This document shows, piece after piece, positions 7,904 through 15,647 of a stretch of DNA of 64,000 nt. A model generated the notes under the pieces. The model was not told the DNA's origin, did no database searches, and was given only the letters and a program-made list of their open reading frames with translations. Each line of letters starts with the position of its first letter. The stretch's first letter is position 1. A program made the translations under genes and the position numbers. Source of the DNA: Bradyrhizobium sp. WSM471 (GTDB taxonomy: Bacteria > Pseudomonadota > Alphaproteobacteria > Rhizobiales > Xanthobacteraceae); contig NZ_CM001442.1 of NCBI RefSeq assembly GCF_000244915.1, forward strand, positions 3,162,001-3,226,000. Direction: 5' to 3'.

Positions 7904-9295
7904 ATGCACAGCCCAAATCCAGACATGTCTCAGCTGTTCGCGGACCGCCAGGCCCAGCGCAGCGCCCTGCATAATCGGCATCTGAACGAGCAGTTCGTTC
8001 GGGTTCTGAAGACCATCGGCTACGATGTCGGCTTCCAGAAGGGGCAGGGACAGTACCTCTACGATCGTGACGGGGCGCGCTATCTTGACCTCTTGTCCGG
8101 TTTTGGCGTGTTTGCGATCGGGCGCAATCATCCTGTCATGCGCGAGGCGCTCAAGAGCGTGCTCGATGCCGATCTGCCCAACCTCGTCCAGTTCGACGTC
8201 TCGGTGCTTGCCGGCGTGCTCGCCGAGCGGCTCCTGAAATACGTCCCCTATCTCGACAAGGCGTTCTTCGCCAATTCGGGCGCCGAATGCGTCGAAGCCG
8301 CGATCAAGTTCGCCCGTGGCGCCACCGGCCGTCCGGGGATCGTCTATTGTGCCCACGGCTATCACGGCCTGACCTATGGCGCGCTGTCGCTCACCGGTGA
8401 TTCGAACTTCCGCACCGGCTTCGAGCCGCTGCTGCCGGGCTGCACCTCGATCCCGTTCAACGATCTCGCCGCCCTTGAAAAGGCGCTGGCCTCGCGCGAG
8501 GTGGCGGCCTTCGTCGTCGAGCCGATCCAGGGCAAGGGCGTCAACATGCCCACCGACGAGTTCCTGCCGGGTGCGGCTGCGCTCTGCAAGAAATACGGCA
8601 CGCTGTTCGTCGCCGACGAGATCCAGACCGGCATGGGCCGCACCGGCCGCTTCCTCGCGGTCGAGCACTGGAACGTCGAGCCCGACATGGTGCTGCTGTC
8701 GAAGTCGCTGTCCGGCGGCCACGTGCCGGTCGGCGCGGTGCTGACGCGCAAGAGCATCTTCGACAAGATCTTCAACCAGATGGACCGTGCAGTCGTGCAC
8801 GGCTCCACTTTCTCCAAGAACGACCTGGCGATGGCCGCGGGCATCGCCACGCTCGACGTCATGGAGTCCGAGAAGCTGATCGAGTCCGCCGCCAAACGCG
8901 GTGCCGAGCTGCGCCTCGCGCTCACGCGCATGGTGCCCGGCTACGAGCTATTGAAGGAAGTCCGCGGCAAGGGCCTGATGATCGGCGTCGAGTTCGGCCC
9001 GCCGAAATCGTTGCGGCTGCGGGCGTCCTGGAACGTGCTGGAGGCGGCCAACAAGGGCCTGTTCTGCCAGCTCATCACCGTGCCGCTGTTCAAGGACCAC
9101 AAGATCCTCACGCAAGTCGCGGGCCATGGCAGCCACACCATCAAGCTTCTGCCGCCGCTCACCATCACCGAGGAAGATTGCGGCTGGATCGAGCGCGCCT
9201 TCGACGACGTCATCGCCGGCAGCCACAAGGTCCCCGGCGCGATCTGGTCGCTCGGCAAGACGCTGGTGGACAACGCGGTGAGGCGGTCGGCGTAA
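7904..9295 (+). CDS. hpnO: Hopanoid aminotransferase HpnO
   Basis: A 463-residue class III PLP-dependent aminotransferase. HpnO is needed to make aminobacteriohopanetriol from a ribosylhopane-derived precursor. PLP-binding residues are visible: NSGAECVEAA (phosphate pocket), D238 in VADEIQTG and the Schiff-base K267 in LLSKSLSGG. The length is typical of the ornithine/acetylornithine aminotransferase group, so an aminotransferase with another substrate is the alternative; position next to hpnN and near hpnH decides the call. The start ATG 7904 is used, with ATG 7925 also possible. A dispersed repeat follows the stop. Confidence 0.88.
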   Translation: MHSPNPDMSQLFADRQAQRSALHNRHLNEQFVRVLKTIGYDVGFQKGQGQYLYDRDGARYLDLLSGFGVFAIGRNHPVMREALKSVLDADLPNLVQFDVSVLAGVLAERLLKYVPYLDKAFFANSGAECVEAAIKFARGATGRPGIVYCAHGYHGLTYGALSLTGDSNFRTGFEPLLPGCTSIPFNDLAALEKALASREVAAFVVEPIQGKGVNMPTDEFLPGAAALCKKYGTLFVADEIQTGMGRTGRFLAVEHWNVEPDMVLLSKSLSGGHVPVGAVLTRKSIFDKIFNQMDRAVVHGSTFSKNDLAMAAGIATLDVMESEKLIESAAKRGAELRLALTRMVPGYELLKEVRGKGLMIGVEFGPPKSLRLRASWNVLEAANKGLFCQLITVPLFKDHKILTQVAGHGSHTIKLLPPLTITEEDCGWIERAFDDVIAGSHKVPGAIWSLGKTLVDNAVRRSA

Positions 9296-9363
9296 CCTGA
9301 GGCCGAATGCGCGGTCCGTCGCGCGAGACCGGCGTGTCGCTCCAATGCTTCCAAGCCCCCAAT

Positions 9364-9479
9364 GTCGTCCTGGCGAAAGCCAGGACCCATACCGCGTGAT
9401 TTATCAATAGACCTCGGGGCCAGTACCACGTGCATAACTTTGCCCAGTGGTAATGGGTCCTGGCTTTCGCCAGGACGAC
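9364..9479. repeat. Dispersed palindromic repeat with perfect 27-base arms
   Basis: Arms at 9364-9390 and 9453-9479 are perfect reverse complements, and each arm contains its own hairpin (GTCCTGGCGAAAGCCAGGAC). The same arms flank a different centre at 26983-27104. It sits between hpnO and the convergent anti-sigma gene. Confidence 0.85.
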
Positions 9480-9528
9480 CAAGTGGAGGCACTTCGGTCT
9501 ATCAACATCGTGGTGCGATGTTGCGCCG

Positions 9529-10296
9529 CTACCCCTCCACATTCGCCTTCATCGCGGCCTCGAACTTGTCGACGAACTCGGCGAGCTCGTCGGCTCCGAG
9601 ATCGCTCACGGCCCAGAAGTTCAGGCCGCGATTGCCCCAGCGGCGGCAGTTGAAGCCCTGCATGGTCTCAGTCTTGGGCGCCCGGTATTCCGCGTTCGAC
9701 GTCTGCGACACGAACAGATTGACCACATGCTGCCGGCGCTTGTAGACGACCGCGCCGATGGCGCGGGCGTCGATATAATCGAGCCTGCCTCCCACCAGCG
9801 TAAAGCCTTGTGCGGTGAGGTCGATCACGGGTGGGGCGACGTCGAGCTTGCCGTTGAACCACGGCTTCACCGTGTGCTGGTCGGTCGAGACCACGTCGAT
9901 GAGGTGGCCGGCCTGGAGCGAGCGCAGATGCGCGGAGACGACCTCCGACAGGATGCGCTGCTGGTCGTCCTGGCGCAGCACCAATGCGACGACGCCGGAG
10001 GCGGCGAGCGCGGAGACTGCCGAGCCCATCGCAAAGCCGCGCAGCACGGAGCGGCGGCTCGGCTGTTGACGCTGCGGCTGCGGCAGCGAGGCCTCGATAC
10101 GCGCACGCAGGCTCGCCGGTGCGGTGTAGCGCAAATCGGCGTTCGCGAGTACGCGCTGCATGTCGCGTTGGGCCGAAAACTCCGCAGCGCAGGCCGGGCA
10201 GCTGGCGATATGGGCTTCGACCTCGCGCGCGTGGCCGGCATCGAGCTCGTTGTCGAGCAGCGCGTGAAGCAGGATCCTTGCTTCGTCGCAGGTCAT
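9529..10296 (-). CDS. Membrane-anchored zinc-finger anti-sigma factor
   Basis: A 255-residue protein expected to hold the co-encoded ECF sigma factor inactive at the membrane. The N-terminus has a zf-HC2/ZAS motif (H-x3-C-x2-C in AREVEAHIASCPACAAEF), then a membrane helix near residues 85-107 (GFAMGSAVSALAASGVVALV) and a periplasmic sensor domain of about 150 residues with no family I recognise. Its start overlaps the sigma gene stop by four bases (ATGA), so synthesis is coupled. The signal it senses is unknown; the cupredoxin and phosphoesterase upstream in the same operon hint at an envelope or redox cue. Confidence 0.88.
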   Translation of the reverse strand: MTCDEARILLHALLDNELDAGHAREVEAHIASCPACAAEFSAQRDMQRVLANADLRYTAPASLRARIEASLPQPQRQQPSRRSVLRGFAMGSAVSALAASGVVALVLRQDDQQRILSEVVSAHLRSLQAGHLIDVVSTDQHTVKPWFNGKLDVAPPVIDLTAQGFTLVGGRLDYIDARAIGAVVYKRRQHVVNLFVSQTSNAEYRAPKTETMQGFNCRRWGNRGLNFWAVSDLGADELAEFVDKFEAAMKANVEG

Positions 10297-10841
10297 CTTG
10301 CTTGCTCCTCATCCGCCGTCCAGGCCGCGCGCAGCATGGCGCGGGCGCGGGCGAGGCGGGACATCACAGTGCCGACGGGTGCACCGACGGCCTCGGCGAT
10401 TTCACGATAGGACAGGTTGTTGATCTCCCGCAGCACGAATGTCTCCTTGAACGGCTCGGCGAGCGCGTCGATCAGCTTGCGGATCGCGCCCGCATCGCGG
10501 CTGCGCAGCACTTCGGTTTCCGGACTTGCCTCGGTCTCCTGCCAGATCGGCGTCTGCTCGGCAGCGCCGGGCGTATCCTCGATCGCGCTGTGCCTGTGTG
10601 CGCGCCGTGCATACTCGGCATTGCAGACGTTACGCAGGATCGCGAACAGCCAGGGCTTCATCGCCGGCCCGCGATAGCTGTCGAAATGCTTCAGCGCGCG
10701 CAGATAGCACTCCTGCACCGCGTCCTCGGCATCGGAGGCGTCACGCAACAGATAGCGCGCGAGCGTGTAGACGTCGTCGAGATAGGGCAGCGCCGCCTCG
10801 CGGAAGCGTTGCGCCTTCTGCAAATCGTCGTTGGCGGGCAT
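10293..10841 (-). CDS. ECF RNA polymerase sigma factor
   Basis: A 182-residue ECF sigma-70 family factor. Region 2 (ARYLLRDASDAEDAVQECYLRAL, KPWLFAILRNVCNAEYAR) and region 4 (NLSYREIAEAVGAPVGTVMSRLARAR) are clear. I chose ATG 10841 (MPANDDLQKAQ) because AGGAG precedes it; the open frame reaches to 11006 but that extension is low in complexity. It overlaps the anti-sigma gene by four bases. Upstream, 10943-10970 can form an 8-base-pair hairpin (CCCGGCCG/CGGCCGGG) without a T-run, which may cap or process the transcript after the cupredoxin gene. It probably transcribes its own operon, but no promoter was assigned. Confidence 0.92.
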   Translation of the reverse strand: MPANDDLQKAQRFREAALPYLDDVYTLARYLLRDASDAEDAVQECYLRALKHFDSYRGPAMKPWLFAILRNVCNAEYARRAHRHSAIEDTPGAAEQTPIWQETEASPETEVLRSRDAGAIRKLIDALAEPFKETFVLREINNLSYREIAEAVGAPVGTVMSRLARARAMLRAAWTADEEQAR

Positions 10842-10998
10842 CGCTCCTCGCTTTGCCTCTTGTTCTGCGCGTTGCTTCGTTTCGTCGCTGTTCGTTTCGT
10901 CCCTGTTCGTGTTTTCTCTGTGTGTGACCGAAGGCACACGAGCCCGGCCGGCGTGGGACAATCGGCCGGGCAAGACGTTGATGCCTTGGTTCGAGATG

Positions 10999-11334
10999 TT
11001 ACTCAACCTTGATCATCCCCGTCATGTGCGGGTGCAGAGAACAAAAATATTTGTAGTCGCCCGCATTAGTGAAGGTGAACGAGAACTTGTCGTCAGTATC
11101 CAGGGTCTTGGACCTGAACTTCCCGGCCGACATCACGGTGTGGGGGATGTCGTCCCGGTTGGTCCATGTCACGGTGGTGCCGACCTTGATCCTGAGCTCG
11201 GCCGGCTGGAAGACGAAATTGTCGATATGCACCTCTATGTCGTCGGCATGGGCGATGGTGGCGGGTAGCAGCATGGCCGCGGCCAAAGCGAGACCGAAGG
11301 CGACACCGAGGTCGCGGCGATTGAGTGTCTTCAT
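10999..11334 (-). CDS. Periplasmic cupredoxin (amicyanin/plastocyanin-like)
   Basis: A 111-residue blue-copper-type protein. The signal peptide carries a twin-arginine-like motif (NRRDLGVA) and ends near AHA at residue 30. Type 1 copper ligands are H65 (DIPHTV), C98, H101 and M104 (YFCSLHPHM). The start ATG 11334 has GGAAG nine bases upstream; ATG 11358, which overlaps the preceding stop as TGATG, is also possible. The likely role is periplasmic electron transfer or copper handling. It lies between the phosphoesterase and the sigma factor in one operon, which ties it to the stress regulon. Confidence 0.9.
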   Translation of the reverse strand: MKTLNRRDLGVAFGLALAAAMLLPATIAHADDIEVHIDNFVFQPAELRIKVGTTVTWTNRDDIPHTVMSAGKFRSKTLDTDDKFSFTFTNAGDYKYFCSLHPHMTGMIKVE

Positions 11335-11357
11335 TGTCAGCTTCCGTTGGCCCTGCA

Positions 11358-12302
11358 TCAACCCTGGAGCGGCGTGTCGATGATCGCGAGCCGCTGCTCG
11401 TTCTGCTTGAAGTTGATGCTGGCAACGCCGAGCATCGCGCGGAGCTTTGCGTCCTCGACCTTCATCGGTCCGGGCGAGGGGGCAGATCCCGGCGCCGGCT
11501 GCGGGAAGGCGGTCGAGCGGGCGGTATGGAACGTGACGTTGCCTTCGACCTTCTGCATCACCTGGTGAATGTGGCCGTTCAGCACGGTGACCGAACCAAA
11601 GCCCTTCACCTGTTCCAGCGCGCGGGCGCCGTCCTCAGTGCCCCAGCCCCATTCGGGGTAGACGGTCCAGAGCGGGATGTGGGCGAACAGCACGATCGGT
11701 GTCGATTTCGACTTGCCGCGCAGATCGTCCTCGAGCCAGGCGAGCTGCTCGGCGCCGAGATTGCCGAGGCCTCCGGCCTTGAGGTCGACGACATTGACGA
11801 GGCCGATGAAGTGCACGCCGCCGGCGTCGAACGAATACCAGCCCGCGCCCTTGGTGCCGCGGCCGTAGCGCTCGCGATAGAACTTCACGTCCTCGTCGAG
11901 GAAGTCATGCTCGCCGGGCACGTAATGCACGTCGAGCTTGCTCTGCGAGATGATGCGATCGGCATTGTCGAACTCGGCGGCCTTGGAGAGATGCGTGATG
12001 TCGCCAGTGTGGATCATGAACGACGGCTTGACCGGCATCGCGTTGATCTTGTTGATGGCTTCCTCCAGCGTGCCGAGCGCGTTGGGATTGGCCGGCTTGT
12101 CGAAGCCGACATGGCTGTCGCTGATCTGGAGGAAGGTCATTCCGGGCGCGGCCGCGGTCGCAGCTTGCGCGGAATCGATGATGCCGAGCGAGCGCGGCAC
12201 GCCACCGGTGATGGTCCAGAGCACCCCGGTGCCGGCCCAGGTCATGCATTCCAACACCTTGCGGCGGCTCAAGCCGTCCTCGCCGTGATCATGTCCGCTC
12301 AT
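11358..12302 (-). CDS. Tat-exported metallophosphoesterase
   Basis: A 314-residue calcineurin-like phosphoesterase, exported folded by the Tat system (SRRKVLECM near residue 12, hydrophobic stretch after it). Metal-binding motifs appear in order: ISDSHVG, HTGDITH, PGEHD (in place of the usual GNHD), FAHIPLW and GHIHQ. The substrate is unknown; periplasmic phosphodiesters are plausible. It is the first gene of the operon with cupredoxin, ECF sigma factor and anti-sigma factor, with its stop overlapping a possible cupredoxin start. The GEHD variant keeps the catalytic His. Confidence 0.9.
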   Translation of the reverse strand: MSGHDHGEDGLSRRKVLECMTWAGTGVLWTITGGVPRSLGIIDSAQAATAAAPGMTFLQISDSHVGFDKPANPNALGTLEEAINKINAMPVKPSFMIHTGDITHLSKAAEFDNADRIISQSKLDVHYVPGEHDFLDEDVKFYRERYGRGTKGAGWYSFDAGGVHFIGLVNVVDLKAGGLGNLGAEQLAWLEDDLRGKSKSTPIVLFAHIPLWTVYPEWGWGTEDGARALEQVKGFGSVTVLNGHIHQVMQKVEGNVTFHTARSTAFPQPAPGSAPSPGPMKVEDAKLRAMLGVASINFKQNEQRLAIIDTPLQG

Positions 12303-12405
12303 CGCGCAGCTCCACTTCGCCCGGAATTGGGCTTCGGGGAGGTGATTGGGGGAGCGGGGGTCTTATTCCCGGACGCGATGACGTTTTCGTGAGGTGACGT
12401 GGATC

Positions 12406-12484
12406 GTAGCCCGTATGGAGCGCAGCGGAATACGGGACCAGACTTACGATACTCCGCGGATTTCGCCACGTCTCATCAGGCTAC
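12406..12484. repeat. Dispersed palindromic element (GTAGCC...GGCTAC ends)
   Basis: Begins GTAGCCCGTATGGAGCGCAG and ends with the complementary GGCTAC. It resembles the element at 1903-1975 in its left half. It lies at the 3' end of the GMC oxidoreductase gene. Confidence 0.55.
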
Positions 12485-12488
12485 GCAT

Positions 12489-14108
12489 TCACTTCGCATC
12501 CTCCAAAATCATCGTCGCGCCTTTCTCGGCGATCATCGCGGTCGGCGTGTTGGTGTTGCCCGACGTGATGGTCGGCATGATCGAGGCATCGACAATGCGA
12601 AGGCCGCCGAGGCCGTAGAAGCGCAGGCGTTCGTCGACCACCGCCATCGGATCACTCACCGCGCCCATCTTCGCGGTGCCGACGGGGTGGAAGATGGTGG
12701 TGCCGATGTCGCCTGCGGCCTTGGCGAGCGAGGCATCGTCATCACCGACGGCGGGGCCGGGCAGATATTCGCTCGGGCGATATTTTGCCAGCGCCTTCTG
12801 CTGCATCAGGCGGCGGGTGGTGCGGATGGCATCGGCGCCGACCTGACGGTCGTCATCCGTTGAAAGATAATTCGGCGCGATGATCGGCTTTTCGTCCGGC
12901 GTCGCCGAACGCAGACGTACGGTGCCGCGCGAGGTCGGCTGGAGATTGCAGGCGCTCACCGTGATCGCGGGGAAGCGGTGCAGGGGATCGCCGAACTTGT
13001 CGAGCGATAGCGGTTGCACGTGGAACTGGATGTTGGCGCGTGCGCGCGTCGCATCGGAGCGGGTGAAGATGCCGAGCTGCGACGGCGCCATGGTCAACGG
13101 CCCGCGGCGGCGGAAGGCGTAGTCGAGGCCCATCAGGCCGCGTCGAACCAGGTTGTAATAGGTCTCGTTCAGTGTGCGCACGCCCTCGACCTTGTAGATC
13201 GCGCGCTGCTGCAGATGATCCTGCAGATTGCGGCCGATGCCGGGCTTGTCCATCACGATGTCGATGCCGAGCGGCGACAGCCAGTCGGCGGGCCCAATGC
13301 CGGAGCGATGCAGCACCTGCACTGAGCCGATCGCGCCTGCCGAGAGGATCACCTCGCGTTTGGCACGCGTCTCGAAGATCTCGCCATTCTGGATGAAGCG
13401 CACGCCGATGGCGCGGCCCTGTTCGATGATCAGACGATCGACCAGCACATGCTTTTCGAGCCGCAGGTTCGGGCGGTTCAGTACCGGCTTGAGGAAGCCG
13501 CGTGCCGACGACCAGCGCCGGCCGCGCTTCTGGTTGACGTGGAAATAGCTGGTGCCTTCGTTGTCGCCGGTATTGAAATCCGGGATGCGTTTGATGCCCA
13601 TTTCCTCGGCTGCATCGCCCACGGCATCGAGGACGTCCCAGGACAGCCGCGGCGCCTCGATGCGCCAGCCGCCCCCGGCGCCGTGATGCTCGCTCGCGCC
13701 GAGGAAGTGATCCTCGAGCTGTTTGAACAGCGGCCGCAAATCGTCATAACCCCAGCCGGTCATGCCGAGCTGGCGCCAGTGATCGTAATCGGCGGCCTGT
13801 CCGCGCATCGAAATCATGGCGTTGATCGCCGAAGAGCCGCCGATCACCTTGCCACGGGGATAGGCGAGCGACCGGCCGTTCAGGCCGGGCTCGGCCTCGG
13901 TCCTGAACATCCAGTCCGAGCGCGGATTACCGATGGCGAAGAGATAGCCGACGGGAATGTGGAACCAGATCCAGTTGTCGTCGCCGCCGGCTTCGAGGAC
14001 GAGGACGCGATTGCTGGAATTGGCGGACAGCCGGTTGGCGAGGATGCAGCCTGCCGTGCCGGCCCCAACGACAATGTAGTCAAACTCACCTTCGAGCCGC
14101 CTTGGCAT
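12489..14108 (-). CDS. GMC-family FAD oxidoreductase (choline dehydrogenase-like)
   Basis: A 539-residue flavoprotein of the glucose-methanol-choline family, which oxidises alcohols. The dinucleotide fold VVGAGTAGCILANRL is at residues 12-26. The GMC signatures PRGKVIGGSSAINAMI and SAGAIGSVQVLHRSGIG follow. The catalytic His is in FHPVGTAKMG, and NTNTPTAMIAEKGA lies near the end. The substrate cannot be read from the sequence; choline, polyethylene glycol or other alcohols are used by relatives. It starts at ATG 14108. The upstream region carries a palindromic repeat (14129-14213), and the gene stands alone. Confidence 0.9.
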   Translation of the reverse strand: MPRRLEGEFDYIVVGAGTAGCILANRLSANSSNRVLVLEAGGDDNWIWFHIPVGYLFAIGNPRSDWMFRTEAEPGLNGRSLAYPRGKVIGGSSAINAMISMRGQAADYDHWRQLGMTGWGYDDLRPLFKQLEDHFLGASEHHGAGGGWRIEAPRLSWDVLDAVGDAAEEMGIKRIPDFNTGDNEGTSYFHVNQKRGRRWSSARGFLKPVLNRPNLRLEKHVLVDRLIIEQGRAIGVRFIQNGEIFETRAKREVILSAGAIGSVQVLHRSGIGPADWLSPLGIDIVMDKPGIGRNLQDHLQQRAIYKVEGVRTLNETYYNLVRRGLMGLDYAFRRRGPLTMAPSQLGIFTRSDATRARANIQFHVQPLSLDKFGDPLHRFPAITVSACNLQPTSRGTVRLRSATPDEKPIIAPNYLSTDDDRQVGADAIRTTRRLMQQKALAKYRPSEYLPGPAVGDDDASLAKAAGDIGTTIFHPVGTAKMGAVSDPMAVVDERLRFYGLGGLRIVDASIMPTITSGNTNTPTAMIAEKGATMILEDAK

Positions 14109-14128
14109 TCTGCTTCCACCCGACAGGC

Positions 14129-14213
14129 GTCATGCGCGGGATTGTCCCGGGCATCCACGCGCTTTCCGTTCTAATAGTCAGACGTGGATGGCCGGGACAA
14201 GCCCGGCCATGAC
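14129..14213. repeat. Dispersed palindromic repeat, CATCCACG family
   Basis: Arms 14129-14159 and 14183-14213 are inverted 31-base copies with a few mismatches, and each arm is itself a hairpin around GGGAxxxTCCC-type pairing. It lies between the divergent GMC oxidoreductase and M20 amidohydrolase genes, so it sits in or beside both promoters. Confidence 0.75.
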
Positions 14214-14310
14214 GAGAGGACAGAGCTACCCCAGACCCTCCGCCAGTTGGGTGGACTGGTGCTTGCATGGTAGACAGGCCTGCATTTTCAATAAACCCCG
14301 AGACCCCTCC

Positions 14311-15483
14311 ATGCCCATCGTGAACCGCGTCGCCGACCTTCAACCCGATATTCAGGCCTGGCGCCGGGACATCCACCAGTATCCGGAGCTGCTCTACGAC
14401 GTCCACCGCACCGCAGCATTCGTCGCGGACCGCCTGCGCGAATTCGGCTGCGATGAGGTCGTGACGGGCATCGGCCAGACCGGCGTGGTCGGCGTGATCA
14501 AGGGCAGCAAGCCGGCCGGCGAGGGCCTCAAGGCCATCGGCCTGCGTGCCGACATGGATGCGCTACCGGTCGAGGAACAGACCAACCTGCCTTACGCTTC
14601 GAAGACCCCGGGCAAGATGCACGCCTGCGGTCATGACGGCCACACCGCGATGCTGCTCGGTGCTGCGCGTTATCTCGCCGAGACCCGCAACTTCGCCGGC
14701 GATGCGGTGGTGATCTTCCAGCCGGCCGAGGAGGGTGGCGCCGGCGGCTTGGCCATGGTCAAGGACGGCATGATGGAGCGCTTCGGCATCGAGCAGGTCT
14801 ACGGCATGCACAACGGTCCGGGCATTCCGGTGGGCTCGTTCGCGATCCGGCCGGGTCCGATCATGGCGGCGACCGACGAGGTCGATATCATGATCGAGGG
14901 TCTCGGAGGCCATGCCGCGCGGCCGCACAAATGTGTCGATTCCGTTCTTGTCGGCGCACAGGTGATCACGGCGCTGCAGTCGATCGTCGCGCGCAGCGTC
15001 GATCCGTTGGAATCGGCCGTGATCTCGATCTGCGAGTTCCACGCGGGCAATGCCCGCAACGTGATTCCACAAACCGCGACATTGAGGGGCACCATCCGCA
15101 CGCTGTCGCCCGAGGTGCGCAAGCTGGTGGAGAAGCGCGTGCACGAGGTCGTGGCGGGCGTGGCGCAGATCACCGGCGCCAAGATCGACCTGCACTACAA
15201 GCGGAATTATCCCGTGGTGAACAATCACGCCGCGGAGACCGAGATTGCGCGTCGCATCGCGGGGCAAGTTGCGGGCGAGGCCAATGTGCTCGAGATGTCG
15301 CCGCTGATGGGCGGCGAGGATTTCGCCTATATGCTGGAAGCGCGCCCCGGCGCCTTCATCTTCTGCGGCAACGGCGATAGCGCCGGCCTGCATCACCCCG
15401 CCTACAATTTCGATGACGAGGCGATCGTTTACGGCACGTCGTACTGGGTCAAGCTGGTCGAGGAGTCGCTCGCGGCGTCGTAA
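14311..15483 (+). CDS. M20 family amidohydrolase (hippurate hydrolase-like)
   Basis: A 390-residue metal-dependent hydrolase of the M20D group, which cleaves N-acyl amino acids. Metal ligands are in MHACGHDGHTA (C106, H108), the catalytic glutamates in FQPAEEGGAGG (E140, E141), and later ligands in GLGGHAARPHK and the C-terminal MGGEDFAYML. I chose ATG 14311 (MPIVNRVADLQPDIQAW) because the family N-terminus begins there; the open frame upstream runs through the repeat at 14129-14213. Hippurate, indole-acetyl amino acids or other acyl amino acids are possible substrates. Confidence 0.9.
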   Translation: MPIVNRVADLQPDIQAWRRDIHQYPELLYDVHRTAAFVADRLREFGCDEVVTGIGQTGVVGVIKGSKPAGEGLKAIGLRADMDALPVEEQTNLPYASKTPGKMHACGHDGHTAMLLGAARYLAETRNFAGDAVVIFQPAEEGGAGGLAMVKDGMMERFGIEQVYGMHNGPGIPVGSFAIRPGPIMAATDEVDIMIEGLGGHAARPHKCVDSVLVGAQVITALQSIVARSVDPLESAVISICEFHAGNARNVIPQTATLRGTIRTLSPEVRKLVEKRVHEVVAGVAQITGAKIDLHYKRNYPVVNNHAAETEIARRIAGQVAGEANVLEMSPLMGGEDFAYMLEARPGAFIFCGNGDSAGLHHPAYNFDDEAIVYGTSYWVKLVEESLAAS

Positions 15484-15494
15484 GGCTCTTACTT

Positions 15495-15640
15495 CACCTC
15501 GCCCCGCTTGCGGGGAGAGGTCGGAATTCAAGCGCAGCTTGAATTCCGGGTGAGGGGGACTCTCCGCGAGTCCGTCTCTCACCGCGATCGCGGAAGCAGC
15601 CCCTCACCCTGACCCTCTCCCCGTAAGAACGGGGAGAGGG
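15495..15640. repeat. Dispersed repeat, CCTCTCCCCG family
   Basis: A palindromic unit bounded by CACCTCGCCCCGCTTGCGGG and CTCTCCCCGTAAGAACGGGG, containing the inner palindrome around GGAATTCAAGC/GCTTGAATTCC. A related copy is at 53933-54078. It fills the gap between the M20 gene and the convergent phosphate transporter gene. Confidence 0.8.
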
Positions 15641-15647
15641 AAAGAGC

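Noticed and set aside
12303..12405. An ECF-type promoter upstream of the metallophosphoesterase operon (GGGAATAA on the minus strand)
   Set aside because: A matching -10 element with normal spacing could not be found, so it was left out.
14188..14310. An N-terminal extension of the M20 amidohydrolase
   Set aside because: The extra 41 codons are repeat-derived; the family start and length fit ATG 14311.
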